NCBI RefSeq assembly: GCF_003268395.1
Contig: NZ_LQXQ01000008.1
Span: 1-64,000 of the forward strand
DNA length: 64,000 nucleotides
Direction: 5' to 3'
Origin: Acinetobacter sp. CFCC 10889
GTDB lineage: Bacteria > Pseudomonadota > Gammaproteobacteria > Pseudomonadales > Moraxellaceae
The notes below the pieces were generated by a model. The model saw only the letters and a list, made by a program, of their open reading frames with translations. It was not told where the DNA came from and did not search any database. A program made the position numbers and the translations under genes. Below are positions 55,975 through 64,000 of this stretch, piece after piece; within the stretch, counting starts at the first letter, position 1; each line of letters starts with the position of its first letter.

Positions 55975-57435
55975 TTATTTTAAGAATTTACGACTGACTA
56001 GAAATTGCTCAGTCGCTTCAAGTAGCTTTTCTGCATAAACTTCTTGTTTTGCCGTTAACCAACCTAAAGCAAACCAGTCACTTGGTTCTAAGTCAGTTTG
56101 TTGTAAATAAGAGGCGGATGAAGCAAGTACCTGATATTGTTCAGATGCATGTTGAGCATCATTCAGTGCTTTGCCATATTTTTGTAGATTTTTAACATCA
56201 TAAATTGTGGTTAAAATCGGGAAGCTAAATTTTAATTCACTCAGACGTAGTGCGAGTTCTTCTAAGGTTTCAAGGTCAGCAAGATCAGCATGATTTAAGC
56301 TCTCTTGTAGTTGTTTATACTGATTTTGCAAGGTATTTTGTGCAAACCATTTTAAATCATGACTTTGGATTTTTTTTTCATCATTTAAACTAAACATGAG
56401 AAGCTCTAAATAATGTTGCACATTTAGTGTCGATTTCACTAAATTATTCAATTTCTCTTTGGCATATAAAATATCTTTATCCAAGCTTTCTGCTGTTTTA
56501 GGATTTTGCAGCAATGCACCTAAGGTATTTTGCATATGTTCAAAATGTGCGAGGTTTTGGAAATGGCTTTTAAACGCTGCCAATTGATACGCCCATTTGT
56601 CCGAAAGATCATTACTCCATTCTTTGAATAATGAAATACTTAAATGTAAATGGTGTAAAGCTGTTTGGGCTTGTTGTAAGTGCTCAGGTTCAGCAACATG
56701 CGCTGAAATTGCAGCGATATTGGGCAGTAAATGTTGTAATTGGTTGGCGATGAGCAGTCTTAAATTAAAGTCGGCAGATTCTTTTTTATTTAAAATCAGT
56801 TCTTTGGTAAGTTTAGCGGGACTAACCGATTTATTTTCTACCAGTAAATTGCCAAATTCAGCTTTGCTGCGTACATCAAGCCACAATTGATATTTTTTTA
56901 CCCATTCAAAACTAAAAGCCAGCAAAGATTGAATCGAACCACTTTTTAGTTCAAATTCAACTTCATATATGTCTTGTTTCGCAGTCTGAGTACGAATTTC
57001 ACCAATATCAATGCTGATTTCGATTTCTGCATCTTGGTATTCGATCACACGGAACGTACGTTGAATGTCAGTTTCAAACTGAAGTTTGAGTTGTTCACGA
57101 TGTTCGCCCAAAGCATTTTGTAAAATGTGTAATGCTTCAGGATTGTCTTGATAAATCGCTAAATTTAACTCAGGGGCTTGTTCTAGTTCACCAAGATCAT
57201 GATTATCTTCAAAGCGATGCAGTTGGCTTTTCCCCATTGCTTTGAGAGTTTGAATCCATTTCGTTCCCTCTAAACGCTGACGTAATGCAGCCGAATGTTG
57301 CGCCAACAACTTATCTTCGGTGTCATAATATTTGGCTTGTAATTGAATCGTTTCAGATTTTTTGGGATCTAATGCTTTGAGCAACGCATGGCGACGAGTT
57401 TCTGGAATCTGAAATTTTAACTCAACTTCAAGCAT
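55975..57435 (-). CDS. CYTH-CHAD paralogue with degenerate CHAD domain
   Basis: 486 residues, AGGA 7 nt before the ATG. The CYTH domain keeps ExExK (MLEVELKFQI) and EIEISIDIGEI, and so should still bind triphosphate. The CHAD half keeps length and helix spacing but lost the basic surface: HLQQAQTALHHLHLSISLF stands where the canonical copy has HQARVAIRRLRSALKTF, and LALRLSELKFSFPILTTIYD where it has RKRLKRLRYSIEFVASIYD. Polyphosphate binding is probably lost (inference). Paralogue of 52575-54041. Confidence 0.85.
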   Translation of the reverse strand: MLEVELKFQIPETRRHALLKALDPKKSETIQLQAKYYDTEDKLLAQHSAALRQRLEGTKWIQTLKAMGKSQLHRFEDNHDLGELEQAPELNLAIYQDNPEALHILQNALGEHREQLKLQFETDIQRTFRVIEYQDAEIEISIDIGEIRTQTAKQDIYEVEFELKSGSIQSLLAFSFEWVKKYQLWLDVRSKAEFGNLLVENKSVSPAKLTKELILNKKESADFNLRLLIANQLQHLLPNIAAISAHVAEPEHLQQAQTALHHLHLSISLFKEWSNDLSDKWAYQLAAFKSHFQNLAHFEHMQNTLGALLQNPKTAESLDKDILYAKEKLNNLVKSTLNVQHYLELLMFSLNDEKKIQSHDLKWFAQNTLQNQYKQLQESLNHADLADLETLEELALRLSELKFSFPILTTIYDVKNLQKYGKALNDAQHASEQYQVLASSASYLQQTDLEPSDWFALGWLTAKQEVYAEKLLEATEQFLVSRKFLK

Positions 57436-57687
57436 GGAATTTTCCTAAACGACCAAAAATAAAAAGAATAAAATGTCATATCAATATTTCAAAAAGCATT
57501 TAAAAATAACAATTCAAAAATCGTTGAGAATTGACACATTGAAATTGTAACGGATATTGCAAAATAAAGCAGATGAATCCTGTGTTGATCTTGCAAGAAT
57601 TCGCCATATTGTGCTGAAAAGGACATTGCCTTTTTTTAATGCAAACTATACAGTGAAAGGGATAAAAAATATTCAAAAGGATCTGCT

Positions 57688-58071
57688 ATGAATAGCCATG
57701 TTGAGCCAAAACGGGATCTATCCGTTCAGCCACAATTTCAATTACCGATTAAAAATTATTCTGAATTTTACCGTTTTTATTTAACGGAACATCGCAACAT
57801 TACCAGTCGCCGTCTACATGCATTGGGTAGTAGTGTGGGTTTATATTTTTTTAGCAAAGCGATTCGCCAACGCAAAGCCAAATATGTTGTTTATGGTTTA
57901 GTGTCAGGTTATGCCTGTGCATGGGTTGGACACTTTATCTTTGAACAAAATAAGCCTGCGAGTTTTAAACAACCTTTATATAGTTTTATTTCGGATTGGC
58001 GCATGTTGTCGGATATTTTACGGGGCAATCTGAGCTTAAGAGATCGTACACGAGATAAAATCGAAAGCTAA
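57688..58071 (+). CDS. DUF962 (Mpo1-like) membrane protein
   Basis: 127 residues. DUF962 blocks: YSEFYRFYLTEHRNITSRRLHALGSSVGLYFF, YGLVSGYACAWVGHFIFEQNKPASFKQPLYSFISDWRML. The conserved histidines (EH, RRLH, GHF) are the proposed iron-dependent dioxygenase ligands of yeast Mpo1, which acts in fatty-acid alpha-oxidation. Two short hydrophobic segments suggest the inner membrane. Confidence 0.82.
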   Translation: MNSHVEPKRDLSVQPQFQLPIKNYSEFYRFYLTEHRNITSRRLHALGSSVGLYFFSKAIRQRKAKYVVYGLVSGYACAWVGHFIFEQNKPASFKQPLYSFISDWRMLSDILRGNLSLRDRTRDKIES

Positions 58072-58194
58072 GCGTGATGTAAATTTAAAAAGTAAAGTGA
58101 AAAATAAAACTTCTTTTATTTTAGTGGATTAAATTAATTTATACGAAATAAAAGAAGTAATTAAACATGATAAAATAAAATTGTGAGGGGAAAT

Positions 58195-59403
58195 ATGGCG
58201 AAAATTGAATTGACTCCACCAGATGCATTGCCTTTAGTTGAAGAAAAACAAGTGGGTGGGGCGGTAAAGATCAAGCCAGAAGTTGTACAAAATTTAAATT
58301 TACAAGTTGAACAATTTTTACAGCATTTAATTGAATTACCTGTACATGAAAAATCATTTCAAGACAAAGTGAATGCCGTACATCAGTTGGGGACGAGTAG
58401 CGTTAAAAAATCATCTCGTCTAAGTCATCGCTTGTTGTCTCGATCTTTAAACCAATTGAATGATGATGCTGAAAGTCAAAATATTAGCCAAAGTTTGGTC
58501 GATCTTAAACAAACATTAGATAGTTTAAATCCTGCCAATAATCAAAAGTTTTTTGCTGTACGTAAATGGCTAAAATTTTTACCTTTGGGTGAGCGTGTTG
58601 AAGATTATTTTGATAAATATAAATCATCAGAAGAACATTTAAATGTCATTTTAATCAGTTTAGAAAATGGCAAAGATGAGCTGATTAAGGATAATATTGC
58701 GTTAGAACGTGATAAGCGTACCATGTGGGACACCATGCAAGAACTTGAACAATATAGTTATATTGGGCAAGAATTGGGGCAGAAAGTGGAACATGTGATC
58801 GAGAATGTTCGCCAGTCTGACCCGCAGAAAGCTATGGTGCTGCAAGAAGAAGTTTTATTTTATGTCAAACAAAAAGTAACCGACTTGATGACTCAGCAAG
58901 CAGTCAGCGTGCAAGCGTATATGTCATTAGATTTGATTCGTAAGAATAATCTAGAGTTGATCAAAGGCGTTGATCGTGCGCTGATGACCACTGTATCTGC
59001 ATTACAAACGGCGATGGTGGTTGCTCAAGCGCTTTCAACGCAAAAACTTGTGTTAAATCAAGTCAAAATTATCAATAGTACGACTGAAGATTTGATCGTT
59101 TCCACCAGTAAAATGTTGAATCAGCAAACGCGTGAAATACAGTCACAATCTGCCAATAGTGTGATTAAGGTTGAAAAATTACAAACTGCATTTAATCAAA
59201 TCTTTGAAACAATTGATTTAGTGAATGAATTTAAAGTTCGAGCTTTACCGAATTTACAACAAAGTATGGATCACTTAGCAACACAGTTACAACGAGCACA
59301 GCAATTTACGGATCAAGTTCGATCACAAGAAGTAGAGCAACAGTTAAAAGATGAACAGTTGATTTTAAAAGACTTTATCTCTGTGGATGAAAAAGTAAAT
59401 TAG
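58195..59403 (+). CDS. telA: Toxic anion resistance protein TelA
   Basis: 402 residues from the ATG at 58195 (AGGGG 4 nt upstream). TelA/KlaA family: LPLGERVEDYFDKYKSSEEHLNVILISLENGKDELIKDNIALERDKRTMWDTMQELEQYSYIGQELG and DLMTQQAVSVQAYMSLDLIRKNNLELIKGVDRALMTTVSALQTAMVVAQAL. Linked with tellurite and other envelope stresses in other bacteria; mechanism unclear. In many genomes an XpaC gene is its partner. Here three XpaC-like genes lie opposite. Confidence 0.88.
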   Translation: MAKIELTPPDALPLVEEKQVGGAVKIKPEVVQNLNLQVEQFLQHLIELPVHEKSFQDKVNAVHQLGTSSVKKSSRLSHRLLSRSLNQLNDDAESQNISQSLVDLKQTLDSLNPANNQKFFAVRKWLKFLPLGERVEDYFDKYKSSEEHLNVILISLENGKDELIKDNIALERDKRTMWDTMQELEQYSYIGQELGQKVEHVIENVRQSDPQKAMVLQEEVLFYVKQKVTDLMTQQAVSVQAYMSLDLIRKNNLELIKGVDRALMTTVSALQTAMVVAQALSTQKLVLNQVKIINSTTEDLIVSTSKMLNQQTREIQSQSANSVIKVEKLQTAFNQIFETIDLVNEFKVRALPNLQQSMDHLATQLQRAQQFTDQVRSQEVEQQLKDEQLILKDFISVDEKVN

Positions 59404-59440
59404 TCTTTGATTTGAATAGTATCAATATATTTAGAAAATA

Positions 59441-59467
59441 AAAGCTGCATATCAAATGTAGCTTTTT
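59441..59467. terminator. Terminator between telA and the XpaC-like genes
   Basis: AAAGCTGCAT / ATGTAGCTTT stem with a 5-nt loop and T run; shared by the convergent units. Confidence 0.7.
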
Positions 59468-59481
59468 CTATTTGCATAAAA

Positions 59482-60204
59482 CTAATTTTCATGTGAATTT
59501 TGCTTAATTTTAAACAGTTCAGGTTGTTGTAATTTATATTTTAAAAATTGCCCATGATCAATCAATTGATTTAAATCATTTAAATAGATGGATTCGGCAA
59601 TACTTTGAAACTCATCGACAATCATTTGTAATTGTTGTTCAATGATTTGATTCGGTGTTTGTTGTTGATCCAACACTTGTCGATCTCGTAAAAATTTTGG
59701 AATATCAATGAAATGCTGTAAAGCAGGACTCAGATAAGCATTTAGGGTTCTTTGAATATCCATAATTTCATGTTGAAAGGATTGATCTTGGCTATGTTGT
59801 AGTTTTTCATTCATTAGTTGCATAATTTCTTCGATATTTTTCAGTTTATTTTGCGCATTTTTACTGAGATGTTGCAGACTGGTATTTTGTAAATATTGAT
59901 AATTTAAGACAAGTTGTTGATATTGTAAAAAATATTCGGTTGGTGGTTTAGGCACAGTCTGTATTGCTTTATCATCTTCTGGTTGATGTTGCATACTTTT
60001 TTCAAATTCTAAATTACTGAGTTTATATAACCGATATACGCCGAAAATAGTGCCAAAGAGCATAAAGATAACGATGAGATTAGAAAACCATGTATTGATC
60101 ACAAGAAGGATGATAATAAATAGCGCGAGTGCGACAGATATGAAACAAGTGATAAAAATTTCCTTTCCTGAAATTTTATTTGATGTTTGATTATCATTCC
60201 TCAT
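59482..60204 (-). CDS. XpaC-like membrane protein (third of three)
   Basis: 240 residues. Two membrane segments near the N-terminus (ISVALALFIIILLVINTWF and LIVIFMLFGTIFGVYRLY), then a soluble helical domain ending IPKFLRDRQVLD, IIEQQLQMIVDEFQSIAESIYLNDLNQLIDHGQFLKYKL. Resembles the XpaC family that accompanies TelA; the match is moderate. Last gene of a three-gene operon of paralogues; its start overlaps the upstream gene by 11 nt. Confidence 0.6.
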   Translation of the reverse strand: MRNDNQTSNKISGKEIFITCFISVALALFIIILLVINTWFSNLIVIFMLFGTIFGVYRLYKLSNLEFEKSMQHQPEDDKAIQTVPKPPTEYFLQYQQLVLNYQYLQNTSLQHLSKNAQNKLKNIEEIMQLMNEKLQHSQDQSFQHEIMDIQRTLNAYLSPALQHFIDIPKFLRDRQVLDQQQTPNQIIEQQLQMIVDEFQSIAESIYLNDLNQLIDHGQFLKYKLQQPELFKIKQNSHEN

Positions 60205-60940
60205 TGTTTTGCCAAATACTCTTTGTAGTTTGATTTAGTTTAAAGACTTGTTTCACATCTAAATTTTTTTGTATGAAATGTTGATGATCAAGTAAAGATT
60301 GTAAGTCATTTTGGTATAAAAATTCTATTTTTTTGAGTAAGTTTTCCAGAATTTCGTGTTGTTCAAAAGTTCTATTTTTATTATATAAATCAGCATTTAG
60401 GAGTCGTATGCTTTGCTTTAGACAATTGTGTTGAGCTGATTGGAGTTGACGATTTAATTTTTTGGACATGTTAAATTTAGCAGACTGTTTACGTTGCTCA
60501 ATGTCTTGGAAAATCATCTCAATTTCATTTAAAAAGGCTTGGTTTTGTGCATCAAGTTGAGTGTAAATATGCGCTTTAAAATTTTGAAATTGTTGTTCTA
60601 TGCTGATTTTAGGTTGAGTGATTTGTCCATATGTGACTTTAGATAATGGATTTAAAATAGATGTTTGTCGTTGTTGATTTTGGTTTTTTTCAAAATGGTC
60701 ATGTGTTAAATTTGGAAATAAAATTCGATTGTATATTGTCATAAATCCAAGTAGAAAGAGATAAAGGAAAACAAAAATGAGTATAAAAATACCAAAAAAT
60801 TTTAAAAATCCTATTTTGCTATAAATACATACACTACAGATCAAGATTATTAAAATAACTTTTAGACTATGCATAAATGAGCCTGTATGAATATAAGTTT
60901 TTAATATTTTTTCTTTTCTCATTGGACTCCTTATTCTCAT
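60194..60940 (-). CDS. XpaC-like membrane protein (second of three)
   Basis: 248 residues. Two hydrophobic segments (VILIILICSVCIYSKIGFLKFFGIFILIFVFLYLFLLGFM), then a helical domain with the shared end block FEQHEILENLLKKIEFLYQNDLQSLLDHQHFIQKNLD. Same order as its neighbours: membrane anchor, linker, core helix block, then ND-LQSLLDH-FL. Product of tandem duplication. Function by analogy to XpaC/TelA only. Confidence 0.6.
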   Translation of the reverse strand: MRIRSPMRKEKILKTYIHTGSFMHSLKVILIILICSVCIYSKIGFLKFFGIFILIFVFLYLFLLGFMTIYNRILFPNLTHDHFEKNQNQQRQTSILNPLSKVTYGQITQPKISIEQQFQNFKAHIYTQLDAQNQAFLNEIEMIFQDIEQRKQSAKFNMSKKLNRQLQSAQHNCLKQSIRLLNADLYNKNRTFEQHEILENLLKKIEFLYQNDLQSLLDHQHFIQKNLDVKQVFKLNQTTKSIWQNNEE

Positions 60941-60955
60941 TTTTATTTTAAAATA

Positions 60956-61969
60956 TTATTTATTGTCTATTTTAAAATCACTTTCTTGTTTTAAACTCTG
61001 TTGTAAAAATTTTTCATGATCAAGTAATGACTGTAAATCATGCGTATAGAGCGGTTCAATCTCTTTGAGTAAATTTGCGATACATTTATTGAGTGTTTGT
61101 GTAAACCAAAGATCAGGCACGTTATTTAAATTTTGATTAAAGCGCAAACGCTCTTCTTTTGGAATATCTAAGAATAATGTAATCGCATCTAATGTCTGTT
61201 CTAAGCATATTTCTTGTGCATTTTTTAGTGCTTGGCGCTGTGTGATCAGTATGTGTGTTGATGCATTTTTATTTTCAATATCTTGAAAAATTTGATGTAA
61301 TTCATTGAGTTGTCTTCGATGCCTTAAACCTAAGTTAGACTGAAAATATTGTTTTAACTCAAATATTTGTTTAAGTGAAGAATCTTGTGGATTAAACTCA
61401 AATTTTACAGGTTGCTTTATTTTGACTCTTCTTTGCTTATGTACAAAAGATGTTGGAGCAGGTAGTGGTTTTTCTTCCGATGTGGTTAATTGGATTGGTT
61501 CAGCTTCAGAAAACTGTTCATTTTTATTTTCTAGTATTATCGTTTGAAAAGAGGATCTTATTTTAGAATAAATTAAATTTAAGAGTAAAATAGGGAAATA
61601 ATAAAAGATTGCATAAAGTAGTAGAGATAGATAGATTATGATGAGGATTTTTGCAAAATTAGAGTGAATTAAATATGGTATAAATATAATTAATGGGAGT
61701 GGGAAAATGAAAATTTTTAGAATAAATGAAATATTTTTTTTGATTTTTATATATTTTTTATTGTATAAAAATAAACTAGATTTAGTTTGATTTTTATCAT
61801 AAATAGCTTTAAATGATTTGTAAATATAATATAAACTTAAATATCCAAAGATAGAAACAAGAATAGATCCAGAAAAAATAAAAATTAATAATCCTAAGAA
61901 GCCAAATAATAATGACTCATAATGAAGTCTAGATATACTTTTTTCGAGTGTTTTGTTGTAGATCTGCAT
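60956..61969 (-). CDS. XpaC-like membrane protein (first of three)
   Basis: 337 residues. Four hydrophobic segments (LLFGFLGLLIFIFSGSILVSIFGYLSLYYIY and later FILKIFIFPLPLIIFIPYLIHS, ILIIYLSLLLYAIFYYFPILLLNLI), an extra pair compared with its paralogues. The soluble part (about 205-335) has QLNELHQIFQDIENKN, FLDIPKEERLRFN and IEPLYTHDLQSLLDHEKFLQQSL, the shared block. 15 nt before the next gene; the head of the operon. Confidence 0.6.
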   Translation of the reverse strand: MQIYNKTLEKSISRLHYESLLFGFLGLLIFIFSGSILVSIFGYLSLYYIYKSFKAIYDKNQTKSSLFLYNKKYIKIKKNISFILKIFIFPLPLIIFIPYLIHSNFAKILIIIYLSLLLYAIFYYFPILLLNLIYSKIRSSFQTIILENKNEQFSEAEPIQLTTSEEKPLPAPTSFVHKQRRVKIKQPVKFEFNPQDSSLKQIFELKQYFQSNLGLRHRRQLNELHQIFQDIENKNASTHILITQRQALKNAQEICLEQTLDAITLFLDIPKEERLRFNQNLNNVPDLWFTQTLNKCIANLLKEIEPLYTHDLQSLLDHEKFLQQSLKQESDFKIDNK

Positions 61970-62171
61970 TTTCTTAATGTTTTTATTGTAGGTTCAATAT
62001 TGTTTTGTAGAGTATAGCATTTTATTTTAGCTTCTCTTATTTTTAATCCATACTTACAAAAATATTAATTTTCAGATGATTTATGCCATAAGTCTATATC
62101 TCATTTAGGGAATAGATTCACAGTATTTTATCTCGCAAAATAAAATGACGATAAAAAAATAGGGGAAGATT

Positions 62172-63053
62172 ATGAAAGCTAAATTATTGATATTATTAGT
62201 GAGTTTATCTTTGATTGCGTGTGGTGATGACAATGATGATGATACAACGCCAACAACGCCAACAACGCCAACAACGCCAACAACGCCAACAACGGATGCA
62301 GCAAGTAAAGCATTGATAAAAGAAGTCAGTGGAATTGTATTACGTGAATCACTAGCAGATGGTTTAGTTGACTCTCTAGTTTATGCTACTGATGAAGCAA
62401 GAGATGGTGCAAAATGTAGTTCTGGTTCGTATCAAAAAACAGCAGATAGCATTACATTTAACAATTGTGTGGGGATTTTTGAAGACGAAGATAAAGGAAG
62501 TGCTTCAGGTATCGTGAAATTTACACGCGTGAACAATAGTAGCAGTGATTATGAGTTTAAAGACTTGACAGTGACTTTTGCAAATGGAGAAAGTCAGCTC
62601 ATTAATGGAGGATTAAATGTCACTGAAACAACAACTACAGCGATTATTTCTGTAAATCAAATTAAAGCTGTGATCAAAGAATTTGATACGAGTAAAAAAC
62701 TTAGAACTGTTAATTACACAATTGATCACTATAAATTGATTTGGACACCTCAAGATGCAAAAAATCTTAAATTACAGCTAAGTGGTAAAGTCGCTGCAAC
62801 AGGTGGAGAATTTGGTGATTTCAATGTTGCTTATGACAATACGAATAGCCCATTTTTTGTAAAATTAGATGCAAATGAAAATATAGTTTCCGCACCATAC
62901 GCAGGGGTAATGACGATTATAGATCTTAAAAATAATCAAAATATTACCACAATTTCAACTTTAAATGATCAAAAAGCACAATACAAAGCGGTTGTGAATG
63001 GTAAAGTGCTATTTGATGAAAGCAAAAATTGGTCCGAGCTTTTAGATTATTAA
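62172..63053 (+). CDS. Lipoprotein with TPT repeat linker
   Basis: 293 residues. Signal peptide with lipobox LSLIACG (C17). Then an acidic linker DDNDDDTTPTTPTTPTTPTT that tethers the folded part away from the membrane. The rest is mostly beta with two cysteines (AKCSSGSYQ and FNNCVGIFE). Not a family I know; outer-membrane anchored and periplasmic or exposed. RBS AGGGGAAG ahead. The repeat region is a variable-number candidate. Confidence 0.7.
   Translation: MKAKLLILLVSLSLIACGDDNDDDTTPTTPTTPTTPTTPTTDAASKALIKEVSGIVLRESLADGLVDSLVYATDEARDGAKCSSGSYQKTADSITFNNCVGIFEDEDKGSASGIVKFTRVNNSSSDYEFKDLTVTFANGESQLINGGLNVTETTTTAIISVNQIKAVIKEFDTSKKLRTVNYTIDHYKLIWTPQDAKNLKLQLSGKVAATGGEFGDFNVAYDNTNSPFFVKLDANENIVSAPYAGVMTIIDLKNNQNITTISTLNDQKAQYKAVVNGKVLFDESKNWSELLDY
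62244..62294 (+). repeat. 9-bp coding tandem repeat
   Basis: Five full copies of ACAACGCCA plus a partial sixth, coding T-T-P. A unit of 9 keeps frame, so slippage would only change the linker length. Confidence 0.9.
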
Positions 63054-63093
63054 CAGAGAATTTTAAATAAAATAAGATTAGTTTTTTTAAGTT

Positions 63094-63124
63094 AATGCTG
63101 TGCTCCAGACACAGCATTTTTTTG
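63094..63124 (+). terminator. Terminator after the lipoprotein gene
   Basis: AATGCTGTG / CACAGCATT, 7-nt loop, T run, about 40 nt after the stop. Confidence 0.88.
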
Positions 63125-63332
63125 TTTAAAATTTAAGTTCTTATCAGAAAAATGGATAGATTAGCTTTAGAGCAACGTTAAAGCAAAGAAGAGGTATATT
63201 GAAAACCTGCACAAATAATCTAAATTATCCAAGATTATTTAACAAATGAAATTGATTTTTAATGGTTTTATAACATGAAATATAGAATAACAAAGGTATA
63301 ATCAAAAAGATTAAAAAATTTAGGCAGTTGAT

Positions 63333-63953
63333 ATGCGCGGTCTTTATCTCATCACCAATGATGATCCGATTGAACTTTTATTGGCAAAACTTGAAGGTGC
63401 GATGGCAACTTATGAAATTGCAGTGTTGCAATATCGTCGTAAAAAAGTTGCTAAAGAAGATCAAGCCTATGAAATCGAATATATGAAATCAATGTGCGCA
63501 CAATATAAAGTGCCTTTCGTGATTAATGATGATTTGGAAGCAGCTGTGAAATATGGCGTGGGCGTGCATTTAGGACAAGATGATGGTTCAATCGTTGATG
63601 CTGTAGCTCGTTTGCCTAAAAATGTCTTGATTGGTCGCAGTTGTAATAATTCCATTGAACTTGCTGAGCAAGCCATTGCGGATGGGGCAAATTATGTGGC
63701 ATTTGGTGCGATCTATGCCACAGATACCAAACCAGAAGCGGGCAATATTGGACTTGAAACCTTGAAACAAGCCAAAGCAACATTAAATGTACCGATTTGT
63801 GCAATTGGTGGCTTAACTGTTGAAAATTCAGACATTGTGATCGAAGCTGGTGCCGACCTTTGTGCTGTGATCAGTGATATATTAGGTCGATCTTTATCAG
63901 GCGTTTCTGTGCGTACCCACGAATGGGCTGATTTATTTGCAGCAAAAGCTTAA
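63333..63953 (+). CDS. thiE: Thiamine phosphate synthase
   Basis: 206 residues, normal length. Joins the HMP-pyrophosphate and thiazole phosphate halves. ThiE motifs: MRGLYLITND at the start, AVLQYRRKK (pyrophosphate binding), PFVINDDLEAAVKYGVGVHLGQDD, IGRSCNNSIELAEQAIADGANYVAFGAIYATDTKP, and PICAIGGLTVENSDIVIEAGADLCAVIS. No TPP riboswitch was seen upstream. Confidence 0.94.
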   Translation: MRGLYLITNDDPIELLLAKLEGAMATYEIAVLQYRRKKVAKEDQAYEIEYMKSMCAQYKVPFVINDDLEAAVKYGVGVHLGQDDGSIVDAVARLPKNVLIGRSCNNSIELAEQAIADGANYVAFGAIYATDTKPEAGNIGLETLKQAKATLNVPICAIGGLTVENSDIVIEAGADLCAVISDILGRSLSGVSVRTHEWADLFAAKA

Positions 63954-64000
63954 GCTTTTTTGTATGCCTTTTTATTTTTGAGTTGAGCATTTTCATGACT

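Noticed and set aside
63054..63332. TPP riboswitch upstream of thiE
   Set aside because: The conserved CUGAGA element is absent; only the terminator of the preceding gene was found.

Overview
The window looks like a chromosomal segment of an Acinetobacter or close relative. It is AT-rich, and the core genes and linkages fit that group: uvrB, the long (about 485-residue) GAPDH, obgE-proB, rluA-rapA, telA, thiE and several proteins typical of moraxellids. No rRNA, tRNA, CRISPR array or insertion sequence was seen. All identifications come from reading motifs by eye; no database search was run.

Left flank (1-4.9 kb): the 5' part of a tandem-PAS GGDEF protein (minus strand, running off the window), a phage-type macro-like protein, and a TonB-dependent siderophore receptor.

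Accessory island (about 4.9-25.6 kb): a defence island around a gamma-mobile-trio (GMT) recombination module (gmtY-gmtZ-gmtX, minus strand, 11-nt start/stop overlaps). gmtZ is split by a one-base frameshift inside its tyrosine-recombinase active-site region. One side carries a 1374-residue Avs-like STAND NTPase with an N-terminal nuclease and a divergent Septu pair (ptuA-ptuB). The other side carries a BcepMu gp16-like regulator, an unknown coiled-coil protein, a controller-like XRE regulator, a fossil of type I methylase hsdM, a Gabija pair (gajA-gajB), and two unrecognised divergent genes (636 and 106 aa). The non-coding left edge holds tandem palindromes and repeats spaced exactly 30 bp, possibly recombinase or regulator sites.

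Right flank (26-64 kb): a Fur-box-controlled TonB receptor, then mostly housekeeping and conserved genes. These are uvrB, a lipocalin, rarD, gap, two strand-repeat membrane proteins, a qorB-like gene (frameshifted) with its divergent HxlR regulator, an orphan prfH, obgE-proB, a HAD phosphatase, a DUF1615 lipoprotein, a frameshifted lipoprotein, rluA-rapA, two DUF3144 paralogues, two CYTH-CHAD paralogues flanking an ABC exporter, a DUF962 protein, telA opposite three tandem XpaC-like genes, a repeat-bearing lipoprotein and thiE.

Three otherwise normal genes (gmtZ, qorB-like, lipoprotein at 46 kb) are each broken by a single-base indel, so sequencing error must be considered alongside real decay.
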